Source: Archivesica marissinica (lineage: Eukaryota; Mollusca; Bivalvia; Venerida; Vesicomyidae). Taken from it: 64,000 bases of DNA. Below are positions 46,000 through 56,922 of the stretch, in pieces (positions within the stretch are counted from its first letter, which is position 1; every line of letters begins with the position of its first letter). The notes beneath the pieces were generated by a model that saw nothing but the letters and a program-made list of their open reading frames with translations, was not told where the DNA came from and did not search any database. The stretch spans positions 87,067,642 through 87,131,641 of the forward strand of contig CM026386.1 of NCBI GenBank assembly GCA_014843695.1. Reading direction: 5' to 3'. The position numbers and the translations under genes are program-made.

Positions 46000-47137
46000 A
46001 ATGTGCTAGTTGCTAGGGAGTATTGTGAATACGGGTTACATCACCCAGCTGCTTGTAATCATAGTGCTAACAAGGATATCCATGCATGGATATGTTAATG
46101 TGCTAGTTGCTTGGGGAGTATTGTGAATACGGGCTACATCACCCAGCTGCTTGTGATCATAGTGCTAACAAGAATATCCATGCATTGATATGTTAATGTG
46201 CTAGTTGCTAGGGAGTATTGTGAATACGGGTTACATCACCCAGCTGCTTGTGATCATTGGTCATAGTGCTAACAAGGATATCCATGCATGGATATGTTAA
46301 TGTGCTAGTTGCTAGTGGAGTATTGTGAATACGGGTTACATAACCCAGCTGCTTGTGATCATAGTGCTAACAAGGATATCCATGCATGGATATGTTAATG
46401 TGCTAGTTGCTAGGGGAGTATTGTGAATACGGGTTACATCACCCAGCTGATTGTGATCATTGGTCATAGTGCTAACAAGGATATCCATGCATTGATATGT
46501 TAATGTGCTAGTTGCTAGGGGAGTATTGTGAATACGGGTTACATCACCACGCTGCTTGTGATCATTGGTCATAGTGCTAACAAGGATATCCATGCATTGA
46601 TATGTTAATGTGCTAGTTGCTAGGGGAGTATTGTGAATACGGGCTACATCACCAAGCTGCTTGACATGGTCATAGTACAAACAAGGATATCCATGCATTG
46701 ATATGTTAATGTGTTAGTTGCTAGGGGAGTATTGTGAATACGGGTTACATCACCCAGCTGCTTGTGATCATAGTGCTAACAAGGATATACATGCATTGAT
46801 ATGTTAATGTGCTAGTTGCTAGGGGAGTATTGTGAATACGGGCTACATCACCCAGCTGCTATGACATGATCATAGTGCTAACAAGGATATACATGCATTG
46901 ATATGTTAATGTGCTAGTTGCTAAGGGAGTATTGTGAATACGGGTTACATCACCCAGCTGCTTGTGACATCATAGTACTAACAAGGATATACATGCATGG
47001 ATATGTTAATGTGCTAGTTGCTAGGGGAATATTGTGAATACTGACTACATCACCCAGCTGCTTGTGATCATTGGTCATATTGCTAACAAGGATATACATT
47101 CATTGATATGTTAATGTACAAGTTGCTAGGGGAGTAT
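46000..47137. repeat. ~98-105-bp minisatellite, copy A, cut by the gap
   Basis: Units GATATGTTAATGTGCTAGTT + GCTAGGGGAGTATTGTGAAT + ACGGGTTACATCACCCAGCT + GCTTGTGATCATAGTGCTAA + CAAGGATATCCATGCATG, some with an extra TTGGTCAT. About eleven units are seen before the gap. Confidence 0.95.
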
Positions 47138-48137
47138 NNNNNNNNNNNNNNNNNNNNNNNNNNNNNNNNNNNNNNNNNNNNNNNNNNNNNNNNNNNNNNN
47201 NNNNNNNNNNNNNNNNNNNNNNNNNNNNNNNNNNNNNNNNNNNNNNNNNNNNNNNNNNNNNNNNNNNNNNNNNNNNNNNNNNNNNNNNNNNNNNNNNNNN
47301 NNNNNNNNNNNNNNNNNNNNNNNNNNNNNNNNNNNNNNNNNNNNNNNNNNNNNNNNNNNNNNNNNNNNNNNNNNNNNNNNNNNNNNNNNNNNNNNNNNNN
47401 NNNNNNNNNNNNNNNNNNNNNNNNNNNNNNNNNNNNNNNNNNNNNNNNNNNNNNNNNNNNNNNNNNNNNNNNNNNNNNNNNNNNNNNNNNNNNNNNNNNN
47501 NNNNNNNNNNNNNNNNNNNNNNNNNNNNNNNNNNNNNNNNNNNNNNNNNNNNNNNNNNNNNNNNNNNNNNNNNNNNNNNNNNNNNNNNNNNNNNNNNNNN
47601 NNNNNNNNNNNNNNNNNNNNNNNNNNNNNNNNNNNNNNNNNNNNNNNNNNNNNNNNNNNNNNNNNNNNNNNNNNNNNNNNNNNNNNNNNNNNNNNNNNNN
47701 NNNNNNNNNNNNNNNNNNNNNNNNNNNNNNNNNNNNNNNNNNNNNNNNNNNNNNNNNNNNNNNNNNNNNNNNNNNNNNNNNNNNNNNNNNNNNNNNNNNN
47801 NNNNNNNNNNNNNNNNNNNNNNNNNNNNNNNNNNNNNNNNNNNNNNNNNNNNNNNNNNNNNNNNNNNNNNNNNNNNNNNNNNNNNNNNNNNNNNNNNNNN
47901 NNNNNNNNNNNNNNNNNNNNNNNNNNNNNNNNNNNNNNNNNNNNNNNNNNNNNNNNNNNNNNNNNNNNNNNNNNNNNNNNNNNNNNNNNNNNNNNNNNNN
48001 NNNNNNNNNNNNNNNNNNNNNNNNNNNNNNNNNNNNNNNNNNNNNNNNNNNNNNNNNNNNNNNNNNNNNNNNNNNNNNNNNNNNNNNNNNNNNNNNNNNN
48101 NNNNNNNNNNNNNNNNNNNNNNNNNNNNNNNNNNNNN
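47138..48137. other. Assembly gap, exactly 1000 N
   Basis: Separates copy A, which breaks off inside a minisatellite, from the start of copy B. The join is therefore unproven by sequence. Confidence 1.
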
Positions 48138-48290
48138 TGCGGATTCAAGCAATATTATATATATTGTATCAATGGTAGACTAAGTGTTTGTGCGGATTCA
48201 AGCAATATTATATATATTGTATCAATGGTAGACTAAGTGTTTGTGCGGATTCAAGCAATATTATATATATTGTATCAATGGTAGACTAAG
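48138..48290. repeat. 53-bp tandem repeat, three units (one in copy A)
   Basis: Unit TGCGGATTCAAGCAATATTA + TATATATTGTATCAATGGTA + GACTAAGTGTTTG; copy A has a single unit near 18375-18425. Confidence 0.9.
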
Positions 48291-48566
48291 TGTGTGTGTG
48301 GTCTTTCGAACGAGTATATTGTACTTTATTGATAGCAGTATGGACTGTTGATTATGTATATTGGCGCATCTTACATTATATAAATAGTAGTGGCTATCTT
48401 GAAATTGATTCTGTACAGCAAAGACACCAGGCACCCGCATATAGCCGGACATTACATCGTTTCCAGCAAGCAGATTTGTATATCTCATGAACTGTGTGTA
48501 ACAATACCTTACAATAAGCTCGAGAACTGAGAATATGTGAGCGATATACCTCGGCTTAAAGTTAGG

Positions 48567-48645
48567 GTCAGACGGGGGATCGAAACTTCGATCCCTTGAA
48601 TACCAGTCTAGCGTATTACCACTGGACTACATATCCGTCTGTAAC
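48567..48645 (-). repeat. SINE family 1, head only
   Basis: Complement of the tRNA-like head (TCAGACGGGGGATCGAAACT ... CACTGGACTACATATCCGTC). The body present in copy A is missing, so one copy has a deletion. Confidence 0.7.
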
Positions 48646-49356
48646 TTCCATTGTAGCTTTAATAATGTGGAATAATGCAGCAATCATTTGCATGTACATC
48701 GTCACGTAGTATATACTATTTATCTATCCGTGCATACATTGAGACACTTATTCAACTGACTGGTCAACGAATATTCTCATATTGCTTGTTGCAAATTCTG
48801 AGCTGTTTATGTTCACGGCATATGTATATATCTAGGAATATATTTGAATGCCTTTGTGTTATACATTCCTGCCCATTGACGTTTTGGTATGACATCCATT
48901 TGAATGTATGGACCTGGATCATGTCGACGAAATATGGGGAACGTTTATTTAAGTTACCTCAAGGCATGCCGATCGGTTTCACACATGTTGAGCAGACATA
49001 AAAGAGTGCATCTAATTCGAAGGTGTGATGGCTTAGAATGCCCGTGTTCGTGTATGTATGGATCTGGTCTTGCAAACAACACTGCAATTACATAGAGTAA
49101 ATATGTGTGTGAAGTTATTTGAAAAACGGCCATGATGTTTCAACGATATATGCGAATGGGACGAAGCGACTGACATCCCGACATCTGCAAATCAAAATGC
49201 ACCATATTCTCCGAATGGAGGAATAATAAATAGTGGATGCCCGTAATGAACACATGTACCGCACATATGCACTGCCGGAAAAACAAATTGCATGATTAGT
49301 GTAAGGTAGGCGTCATATTAAACATTTATTTTTCAGATTGTTTATGCTTTTAATAC

Positions 49357-49476
49357 CTTTTTGGCCGTTTCTCCTCTTGTGGAATATAACTGCTCCAGTA
49401 GATATTATCAAAAAGACAATAACTGTTGAAACCCAACCTGCAACTACTGCTACTGGGAATGTTGATGTTTCTGGAC
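49357..49476 (-). CDS. Transmembrane exon of Ig/FN3 receptor, copy B
   Basis: A 120-bp exon, phase 1-1, encoding VVAGWVSTVIVFLIISTGAV and a basic HKRRNGQK end; donor AAAAAG/GTATTAAA. Two or three substitutions separate it from copy A. About 98 bp of the intron immediately before the acceptor, present in copy A, are missing here, so the pyrimidine tract in front of ATCAATTCAG is poorer (TGGATGTCATTATC). Splicing to this exon may be weaker than in copy A. Confidence 0.75.
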
Positions 49477-49981
49477 CTGAATTGATAATGACATCCAATG
49501 GAAGATTGTAGATTTTTTTTTGTAGAAGTGTTGATCTATTTTGAGTAGTTCTACTTATATTCAATTACATTACATATGCGGCGGTCAATGTGTGGAACAT
49601 CAATGCTAAGTTTTACATTGGAATTGCTACTGTAGCTGGACATGGTTGTTGAAGAATTTAGCGACAGAGCAGGTTTGTACTGTTAATAACCTCATCAGAA
49701 TTGCGAAGCCATGTTAGTTGATTAATTTACAGAGCATATGAATACATACAGTGCTCACTTGCATAGTTATTACACTAGTGTAATACGAAAAACATGCAAT
49801 GGCAGTATTACCCGTCTGCAGCGCAAAATATGTTATAAAATTAAATATTACACAGTACAATTATTTTGGCAGTAACGTCTTTCTAATCATGTTTCTAGTA
49901 TATATCAATCGTGTCCATTGGGTGGACAGTTCCATACCGAGTAGATTTATACTCTGTCTATAGTGTCCACTTAACACTTAC

Positions 49982-50293
49982 CTGATTCTACCTTAATAAT
50001 CGAGAATGTGTCATTTAGTCTAACATATTCTGATGTGCCTTCAATAGTCCAAGCAAATATTCGAGCAAAGTATGTCCCCGGTGGTAGAGTATTTATGCTC
50101 GCCTGGTAAGAAGCGATACCCTGCCCTATCTCAGTAATAGTCGTTCTGTTTATCCATTCTTCTGTACCAATAATGGATGTCTGAACCACAAAAGTCTGAG
50201 TATACCCGCCATTAAATCCTCCAATCCACGAAAATGTGTGCGCATTATGCTTGAACAGATATGTGAAGTGTGTTGGTTCCTCCGGGTGCTGAC
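49982..50293 (-). CDS. FN3-domain exon of Ig/FN3 receptor, copy B
   Basis: A 312-bp exon, acceptor GTACAATAG, donor AATCAG/GTAAGTGT, phase 1-1. Same domain as copy A; in the C-terminal 70 residues only three changes are seen (L to I and V to I in TELGQGVASY, T to N in SITTLPP). The frame is intact, so the copy is not an obvious pseudogene. Confidence 0.8.
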
Positions 50294-50387
50294 CTATTGT
50301 ACGGAAATAAAATAAATCACAGTGCTGATAGTAATAATGGACGATGGGCTTTGTAAATTAACAATACGGGTATTTTATATAAATTTA

Positions 50388-50585
50388 TTTTAGCTTGACT
50401 GCGAAACAATTCCTTACATCTTATATTAATCACTCTCGATACCGCATTCCTGATGGAATCCATCGCCATGATGGAGAGAGAAGAAGCAACGTGGAATTTA
50501 AATGTGCACTCGTAGCGGTACAGCTGAGAGCGAACTCCGGACATTTCGCACTTGAAGCGAACGCACTACCACTGAGCTATCACTA
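50388..50585 (-). repeat. SINE, family 2
   Basis: Better-preserved copy than at 20956: the minus strand shows box A GATAGCTCAGTGGTAGTGCG, a box B-like GTCCGGAGTTCGCTC, the body with ATCCATCAGGAATGCGG and the tail TTTCGCAGTCAAGCTAAAAT. Confidence 0.75.
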
Positions 50586-50844
50586 AACTAAGTGCATGCG
50601 AATTGGTGAGCACGGGAACTGATACAATTTATTTGGTTATTACTGGTTCAGGCGTTTAAGTTGGACGATCAATGTAGACAGCTTGGTAGACCTAAGTCAA
50701 CTGTTTGTAATGTTCCAATAAATTGTTCAGACTAATCTACACGAATTCCGTATCTCCCAGTAAATGATTGAAAGACAATTCTGCTTAAGAACATTTCTAC
50801 CGTTAAGAACTTCAGACAATGAATAGTTAGGATAAGTCATTTGA

Positions 50845-51523
50845 TAATTGTCCTAATATCTCACGTTATAATGGCTCTAGACGTTAGTGACTGATCGAAT
50901 GTATATTTACATACTCCGATAATTGTCCTAATATCTCACGTTATAATGGCTCTAGACGTTAGTGACTGATCGAATGTATATTTACATACTCCGATAATTG
51001 TCCTAATATCTCACGTTATAATGGCTCTAGACGTTAGTGACTGATCGAATGTATATTTACATACTCCGATATTGTCCTAATATCTCACGTTATAATGGCT
51101 CTAGACGTTAGTGACTGATCGAATGTATATTTACATACTCCGATAATTGTCCTAATATCTCACGTTATAATGGCTCTAGACGTTAGTGACTGATCGAATG
51201 TATATTTACATACTCCGATAATTGTCCTAATATCTCACGTTATAATGGTTCTAGACGTTAGTGACTGATCGAATGTATATTTACATACTCCGATAATTGT
51301 CCTAATATCTCACGTTATAATGGCTCTAGACGTTAGTGACTGATCGAATGTATATTTACATACTCCGATAATTGTCCTAATATCTCACGTTATAATGGTT
51401 CTAGACGTTAGTGACTGATCGAATGTATATTTACATACTCCGATAATTGTCCTAATATCTCACGTTATAATGGCTCTAGACGTTAGTGATTGATCGAATG
51501 TATATTTACATACTCCGATAATT
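50845..51523. repeat. 75-bp tandem array, nine units (one in copy A)
   Basis: Unit GTCCTAATATCTCACGTTAT + AATGGCTCTAGACGTTAGTG + ACTGATCGAATGTATATTTA + CATACTCCGATAATT, nearly identical from unit to unit. Copy A has one unit at about 21390-21465. The uniformity points to recent expansion. Confidence 0.95.
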
Positions 51524-52043
51524 AATGCGTGCACGTCTCGAGTACACCTATGAACATCTCATTTCAATTCAGTATAGAATAATTACTACCTAAACACTGG
51601 TGGTTACTAAGAATGACATCCAATAGTAACAAACGTGCCAGTAATATTTAACCTTGACAATTCTTAACGTATCGACACTATTTTACAACCGACCAATTTA
51701 TTAGAACAAGAATGAAATGCACGATTCTCAAATGGCCAGTTCTGACCTGCTCTCACAGCTGCGATTATAGCTGAGTATTGTTTGACATGATGAGCGTGAG
51801 GATATTGGGTGGATTTCAAAGTACTGTGTATTTCTAAAAGAATCATTCATGCAAATATATTGAAAAGCTAAGATTTAGTGTCAGAGGTTCCGCTACTGGG
51901 CCGCCGGACGGACATACCTGTGCACAGCCATAATACCCCGGCTTTCGTTTAAAGGAGGGACATTTTTATTGGCTACTAGAGTAGGAGATTCTGCACAGTG
52001 AAAATAAAATACATTTTTTTTCAATAGTCTAATAGCACACCCA
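51524..52043. other. Intron sequence and empty LINE site
   Basis: Collinear with 21467-23420 of copy A minus the L1-like LINE; the empty insertion site is at about 51960-51967. No exon seen. Confidence 0.6.
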
Positions 52044-52276
52044 GTGTGACATATATCTTCCGTGTGACATATAGTGTGACATATATCTTCCGTGTGACAT
52101 ATAGTGTGACATATATCTTCCATGTGACATATAGTGTGACATATATCTTCAATGTGACATATAGTGTGACATATATCTTCCGTGTGACATATAGTGTGAC
52201 ATATATCTTCCATGTGACATATAGTGTGACATATATCTTCCATGTGACATATAGTGTGACATATATCTTCCGTGTA
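52044..52276. repeat. 30-bp tandem array, eight units
   Basis: Unit GTGACATATATCTTCCGTGT + GACATATAGT. Open on both strands because 30 is a multiple of three; the readings (DICHTICHTE, IYVTLYVTRK) are artefacts. Copy A has only one related unit near 23455-23480. Confidence 0.95.
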
Positions 52277-52489
52277 GACACCGGCTAATAGCAGTTCACC
52301 AAAACATTAATAAAAACAGTCAACTGGCCAATGTCGTCCCAGGATGGATATTTCACTGATATCATTTGACATAAACCAAAATCCACTCGAATATTTGCAC
52401 ATTTATCAATAGCGAGAAGGAATCGTGCAAAAGTGAACTCAGCCAAGCTAAAGAATAAATAAAAAAGCTACAAATTCATGCAAATCACT

Positions 52490-52845
52490 AAACGACAATG
52501 TGCAAAAATACGAAGCAGAAAACAGTTTATTGAAAACGAAACTAACTGAGATGGAGGCGAGATCCATGAGAGATAATCTCATGTTTTACGGGATAGCGGC
52601 CGAGAACTGTGAAGAACTAGTCAAAACATTTATAAATACACACTTAAACACAGATACCGACGAAATAGTACTCGATCGAATCCACCGTATCGGACCAAAT
52701 ACAGCGAATACACCCAGACCGATAGTCGCCAAATTCCATTATCCAAAACAGCATGAACTTGTGACAAAAATCATACGCGGTAAAAGATGCCATGAAAGCC
52801 GCCACCGTCGGTGTATATATTTTATACAGAAGGGATAACCCATTG
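52490..52845 (+). pseudogene. LINE ORF1 fragment, copy B
   Basis: Same fragment as 23690-24060: LTEMEARSMRDNLMFYGIAA, VLDRIHRIGPNTANTPRP. It has a small in-frame loss after FYGI and a frame change near 52763, so decay continued after the copies separated. Confidence 0.65.
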
Positions 52846-52884
52846 TCACATTTGGTATTCTACTCACCAATGACTATCTGTAGC

Positions 52885-53190
52885 ATATATATATATCTGT
52901 GACTTTCGAAACTTTCAATAAACTGCTGCACGTCAGCACACATGTGGTAGATCATTAATATATATATATATCTGTGACTTTCGAAACTTTCAATAAACTG
53001 CTGCACGTCAGCACACATGTGGTAGATCATTAATATATATATATATCTGTGACTTTCGAAACTTTCAATAAACTGCTGCACGTCAGCACACACGTGGTAG
53101 ATCATTAATATATATATATATCTGTGACTTTCGAAACTTTCAATAAACTGCTGCACGTCAGCAAACACGTGGTAGATCATTAATATATAT
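52885..53190. repeat. ~75-bp tandem array, four units (one in copy A)
   Basis: Unit ATCTGTGACTTTCGAAACTT + TCAATAAACTGCTGCACGTC + AGCACACATGTGGTAGATCA + TTAATATATATATAT. Copy A has a single unit at about 24096-24170, directly before the gypsy-type LTR. Confidence 0.95.
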
Positions 53191-53226
53191 ATATATATAT
53201 ATATAGAGCAGTACTAGTGGATTGTG

Positions 53227-53258
<32 letters not shown>

Positions 53259-53262
53259 AAGA
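53165..53262. repeat. (TA)n / (GA)n tract; counterpart of the gypsy insertion point
   Basis: Two TA runs separated by GAGCAGTACTAGTGGATTGT, then GAGAGAGAGAGAAAGAGCAG. In copy A the gypsy-type element and its nested insertions lie within the equivalent tract. The short GTGGATTGTGTATATA resembles the broken end of the 3' LTR in A, so it may be a remnant or chance. Confidence 0.7.
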
Positions 53263-53582
53263 GCAGTACTAAGGGCATAGATGAAAGAGAAATAGTGGCA
53301 GGCTATGTTTATTTGAGGCGTTTAACCAAATGGAGTGTTGTTATGGATACTAGAATACTGAAGTTTGGACAATAGTTGTTGTTGTTCACTGTATATTTTG
53401 CCAAAGGCTTTGCTGAAATCATTGAATGAGGTACAAATGATGATAATGTATAAGTAGTTTGGTGTATATAATACCATAACGAGGTGACACTCTTTCTATG
53501 ATAGATGAAAAGATGGACATACATCGCTCTATATTAAATTATTTCACAAGAGGAATAAAAGTTACTTTAATAGTTTTCTTAC

Positions 53583-53915
53583 TTTCAGAAACTAGCATGA
53601 CTTCTGCAGCTGTTGAATTAAGTTGATTAGAAAGTGTCAGTGTGTACACTCCGAAATCCTCTGGCTTCAAATCTGATATAACCATGTTAGCCTCACTTCC
53701 ATTCAAAGTGACATCTGTGCCATAGAACTTATCTGTTACTTCAGTTCCATGGTGGGAAACATTGTATTTGCCGCCATTTGTTATAGCACACCCATTGTAT
53801 CGTCTAAATGTAACAGTCTTTATGGCCGGATAACTATAGAATTCCACACGAATATTGGCTGTTCCACCAGTAGCACCAGTAAATCGTAAGGCTGTTGTAA
53901 TTATCTTTGGAGGCA
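53583..53915 (-). CDS. Ig-like exon without canonical cysteines, copy B
   Basis: A 333-bp exon, acceptor TTTACATTACAG, donor CTGAAA/GTAAGAAA, phase 1-1. Same D-x-G-x-Y ending (PEDFGVYTLTLSN) and same lack of paired cysteines as copy A. Differences in the protein include T to K and S to A near the start, Y to D in EVTYKF, and D to A and I to M near the end. Intact frame. Confidence 0.75.
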
Positions 53916-54130
53916 CTGTAATGTAAATAAGAATAGAGACAAAGACAATATGTGACAACTTCAGTTACCATTACACGTTATCCAGATTCAACACATCAAT
54001 AACTGCACAAGTCCATAGCATGCTTATGCCGACACATTTCCCCCCTGCATAATTTGTAACTTAATGTCACACACTACCATGATGAATTTCATAAAGATAT
54101 ACTTGACTCTGCTTACCCTTAAAACAAATA

Positions 54131-54410
54131 CAGACGGATATGTAGTCCAATAGTAACACGCTGGACTGGTAATCCAGGGATCGCAGGTTTGATTCCCCGT
54201 CTGACACTAATACAATTAACAATCTTCCATATGGACATTAAACCGAGGTCTCGTGTCAGTGCTGTACACCGTACACGTAAAAGAACCAGAGTAGACTCTG
54301 GAATGGGTCTCTGTCTGTATCATGCACTATCCTCCAAATCTAAAATGACTAATCTCTCCGGAAGCGTCGCTAATATGGGCAACCGGTAGCGACGATAAAT
54401 AAACGTAAAA
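54131..54410 (+). repeat. tRNA-headed SINE, family 1
   Basis: Counterpart of 40703-40940 but with a fuller core (TTAAACCGAGGTCTCGTGTC present), so the copy A version lost about 40 bp. Confidence 0.85.
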
Positions 54411-54664
54411 CACACACATTAAAACAAAATATTAAACGCAAAATATTTATAATAACATGTCGGCTACTTTCCTGTTTGCATCATACATTACCACAATGAA
54501 CTTCATGAAGATATGTGAAGCAATTTAGCCACACAAACAACGCAAACATGTGATAGCAACAGGTCGGGTCATTCTTGGATCAGAGAAAATAAACTGCATA
54601 GGGATTTGTATCTGTCATGCATAATTACCTAACATGAAACGCTAAGAAAGGAGATTTATACTAA

Positions 54665-55575
54665 TAAGAAAATATGATAAATTTGACGAGCATAAGCACC
54701 TACCGGTAAGATAAATTTGACGAACATAAGCATATACCGGTAAGATAAATTTGACGAGCATATGCACATACCGGTAAGATAAAGTTGACGAACATAAGCA
54801 CATAACGGTAAGATATATTTGACGAACATAAGCACATAACGGTAAGATAAAGTTGAAGAACATAAGCGCATACCGGTAAGATAAATTTGAAGAACATAAG
54901 CACATACCGGTAAAATCAATTTGAAGAACACAAGCACATACCGGTAAGATAAAGTTGACGAACATAAGCAATACCGGTAAGATAAAGTTGACGAACATAA
55001 GCACATACCGGTAAGATAAATTTGACGAACATAAGCACATAACGGTAAGATAAATTTGACGAACATAAGCACATAACGGTAAGATACATTTGACGAACAT
55101 AAGCACATACCGGTAAGATAAAGTTCACGAACATAAGCACATACCAATATGATACATTTGAAGAACATAAGCACATACCAATATGATACATTTGAAGAAC
55201 ATAAGCACATACCGGTAAGATAAAGTTGACGACCATAAGCACATACCGGTAAGATAAATTGGAAGCAAATAAGCACATAACGGTAAGATAAAGTTGACGA
55301 ACATAAGCACATAACGGTAAGATAAAGTTGAAGAACATAAGCACATAACGGTAAGATAAAGTTGAAGAACATAAGCACATAACGGTAAGATAAAGTTGAA
55401 GAACATAAGCACATAACGGTAAGATAAAGTTGAAGAACATAAGCACATAACGGTAAGATAAAGTTGAAGAACATAAGCACATAACGGTAAGATAAAGTTG
55501 AAGAACATAAGCACATAACGGTAAGATAAAGTTGAAGAACATAAGCAATACCGGTAAAATCAATTTGAAGAACAT
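54665..55575. repeat. 34-bp minisatellite, copy B (about 27 units)
   Basis: Same unit as 41165-41712 with CATAACGGTAAG and CATACCAATATG variants. It makes open frames of up to 286 codons on the minus strand, all artefacts of the cycling repeat. Confidence 0.95.
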
Positions 55576-55674
55576 ATATTGAGGAGTTTCACAAAAGCAC
55601 AACATTAAATCTATTAATTGCACAATACATGTGTCAGGACAGATGAAGAAAAGAAGCAATATTTTCACTATATT

Positions 55675-56060
55675 CCATTTATGTGACAAATATAAGTTGG
55701 AAACACAGGTAGACCTCTGGCTTATCAATGATCTCAGAATACACGTGACACACATAAGTTGGAAACACAGGTAGGTTACGTATTATCAATTATCTCAGAA
55801 TACACGTGGCACACATAAGTTGGAAACACAGGTATACTTCTGGCTTATCAATGATCTCAGAATACACGTGACACACATAAGTTGGAAAAACAGGGCGAGT
55901 ACGTATTATCAATGATCTCAGAATACACCTGACACCCATAAGTTGGAAACACAGGTAGGTTACGTATTATTAATGATCTCAGAATACACGTGACACAAAT
56001 CAATTGGAAACACAGGTAGATTACGTAGTATCAATGATCTCAGAATACACGTGCGTAAAA
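55675..56060. repeat. 61-bp minisatellite, copy B (six units)
   Basis: Same unit as 41820-42070; alternating TAGATTACGTATTATC and TAGACCTCTGGCTTATC types suggest a two-unit higher-order form. Confidence 0.9.
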
Positions 56061-56922
56061 TGCCACTGTGCTATTTTGAAGCATCGAGTAGCATGACGTG
56101 TTATCCTTGGTAATTAAATGCAAATACTCTAAACGTGGCATTCCAATGCAAGGTTACAAGTGTATGTAAACACAATTAGATCTAGATCCACATACTTAAG
56201 AATAAAATACAGCGTATAGTATAGTGCATACATGAGTAGTGATTTCATATGTGTAATATCCTTTATATCACATTGCTATAACAATGATTGTAATCGTATT
56301 GTCGTGCATGGTAATGTTGCTGCTGTCATGTTGGCATCAAGCGCCCATGCATTTTAATATGACGTCAATATAAACATTGTTATAATGACATTTTCTGCGT
56401 CATGACAGTTACTGCGAATATAATTTTGTCTTCTCGATATAGTTATGCAACTATTAAACCTAAACATACATGGTTTAATATTTAGTTTACAATGTAGAAA
56501 CAGTATTATGTCGATCAATACAAATGGAATCATTCTTGGTTGTATTGCACGTGTGGTCGTACAAGAACATATGTGATGGCTGTATGAAACTGAAGTAAGC
56601 AAATTATGTGATAAAAGTCATTATTTCAGATCTTCAGAGTAGTATCTGATTTTATAAAATCTTTATTTACTTGTTTCTCAACTTATGATATATGAATTTA
56701 TGTTGCTTTCAAGCGAATTATTATACTACGCTAAATAGAACCAGTTGCAGTTTCCACATGTTAACTTTTTAACATTTTTGTATTTAATTTAGCAGATTTG
56801 ATTGCAGTGCCTTATTTGATTGATTTAGGCAATCAACACACGCACGCACACGCACGTACACATTATTACATATTCAGCGAAAATATGTGGCTCAGGTCGA
56901 GAAGGAGCGTGATAAACGCTAA
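56061..56922. other. Intron sequence collinear with copy A
   Basis: Matches 42070-42930 with scattered changes and short indels. No exon recognised. Confidence 0.5.

Larger units (their letters stand above)
18372..47137. repeat. Locus copy A (diverged duplicate of 48138-64000)
   Basis: Successive blocks match copy B in order and orientation: 18372-24170 with 48250-53190, and 39805-47137 with 53215-64000. Exons, SINEs and minisatellites all correspond. Differences are point changes of a few per cent, transposon insertions on either side, and array expansions in B. The copy ends in the 1000-N gap. Confidence 0.9.

Noticed and set aside
46336..46698. Open frames in the ~100-bp minisatellite (also 63453-63710)
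   Set aside because: Repeat-derived, no start context, no domain.
50845..51523. CRISPR-like arrays
   Set aside because: Units are head-to-tail without unique spacers, in a eukaryotic genome; ordinary tandem repeats.
54642..55755. Open frames of up to 286 codons with hydrophobic, cysteine-rich repeats (also at 41141-41728)
   Set aside because: The 34-bp repeat cycles the same readings through all three frames; the apparent membrane-protein look is a by-product.
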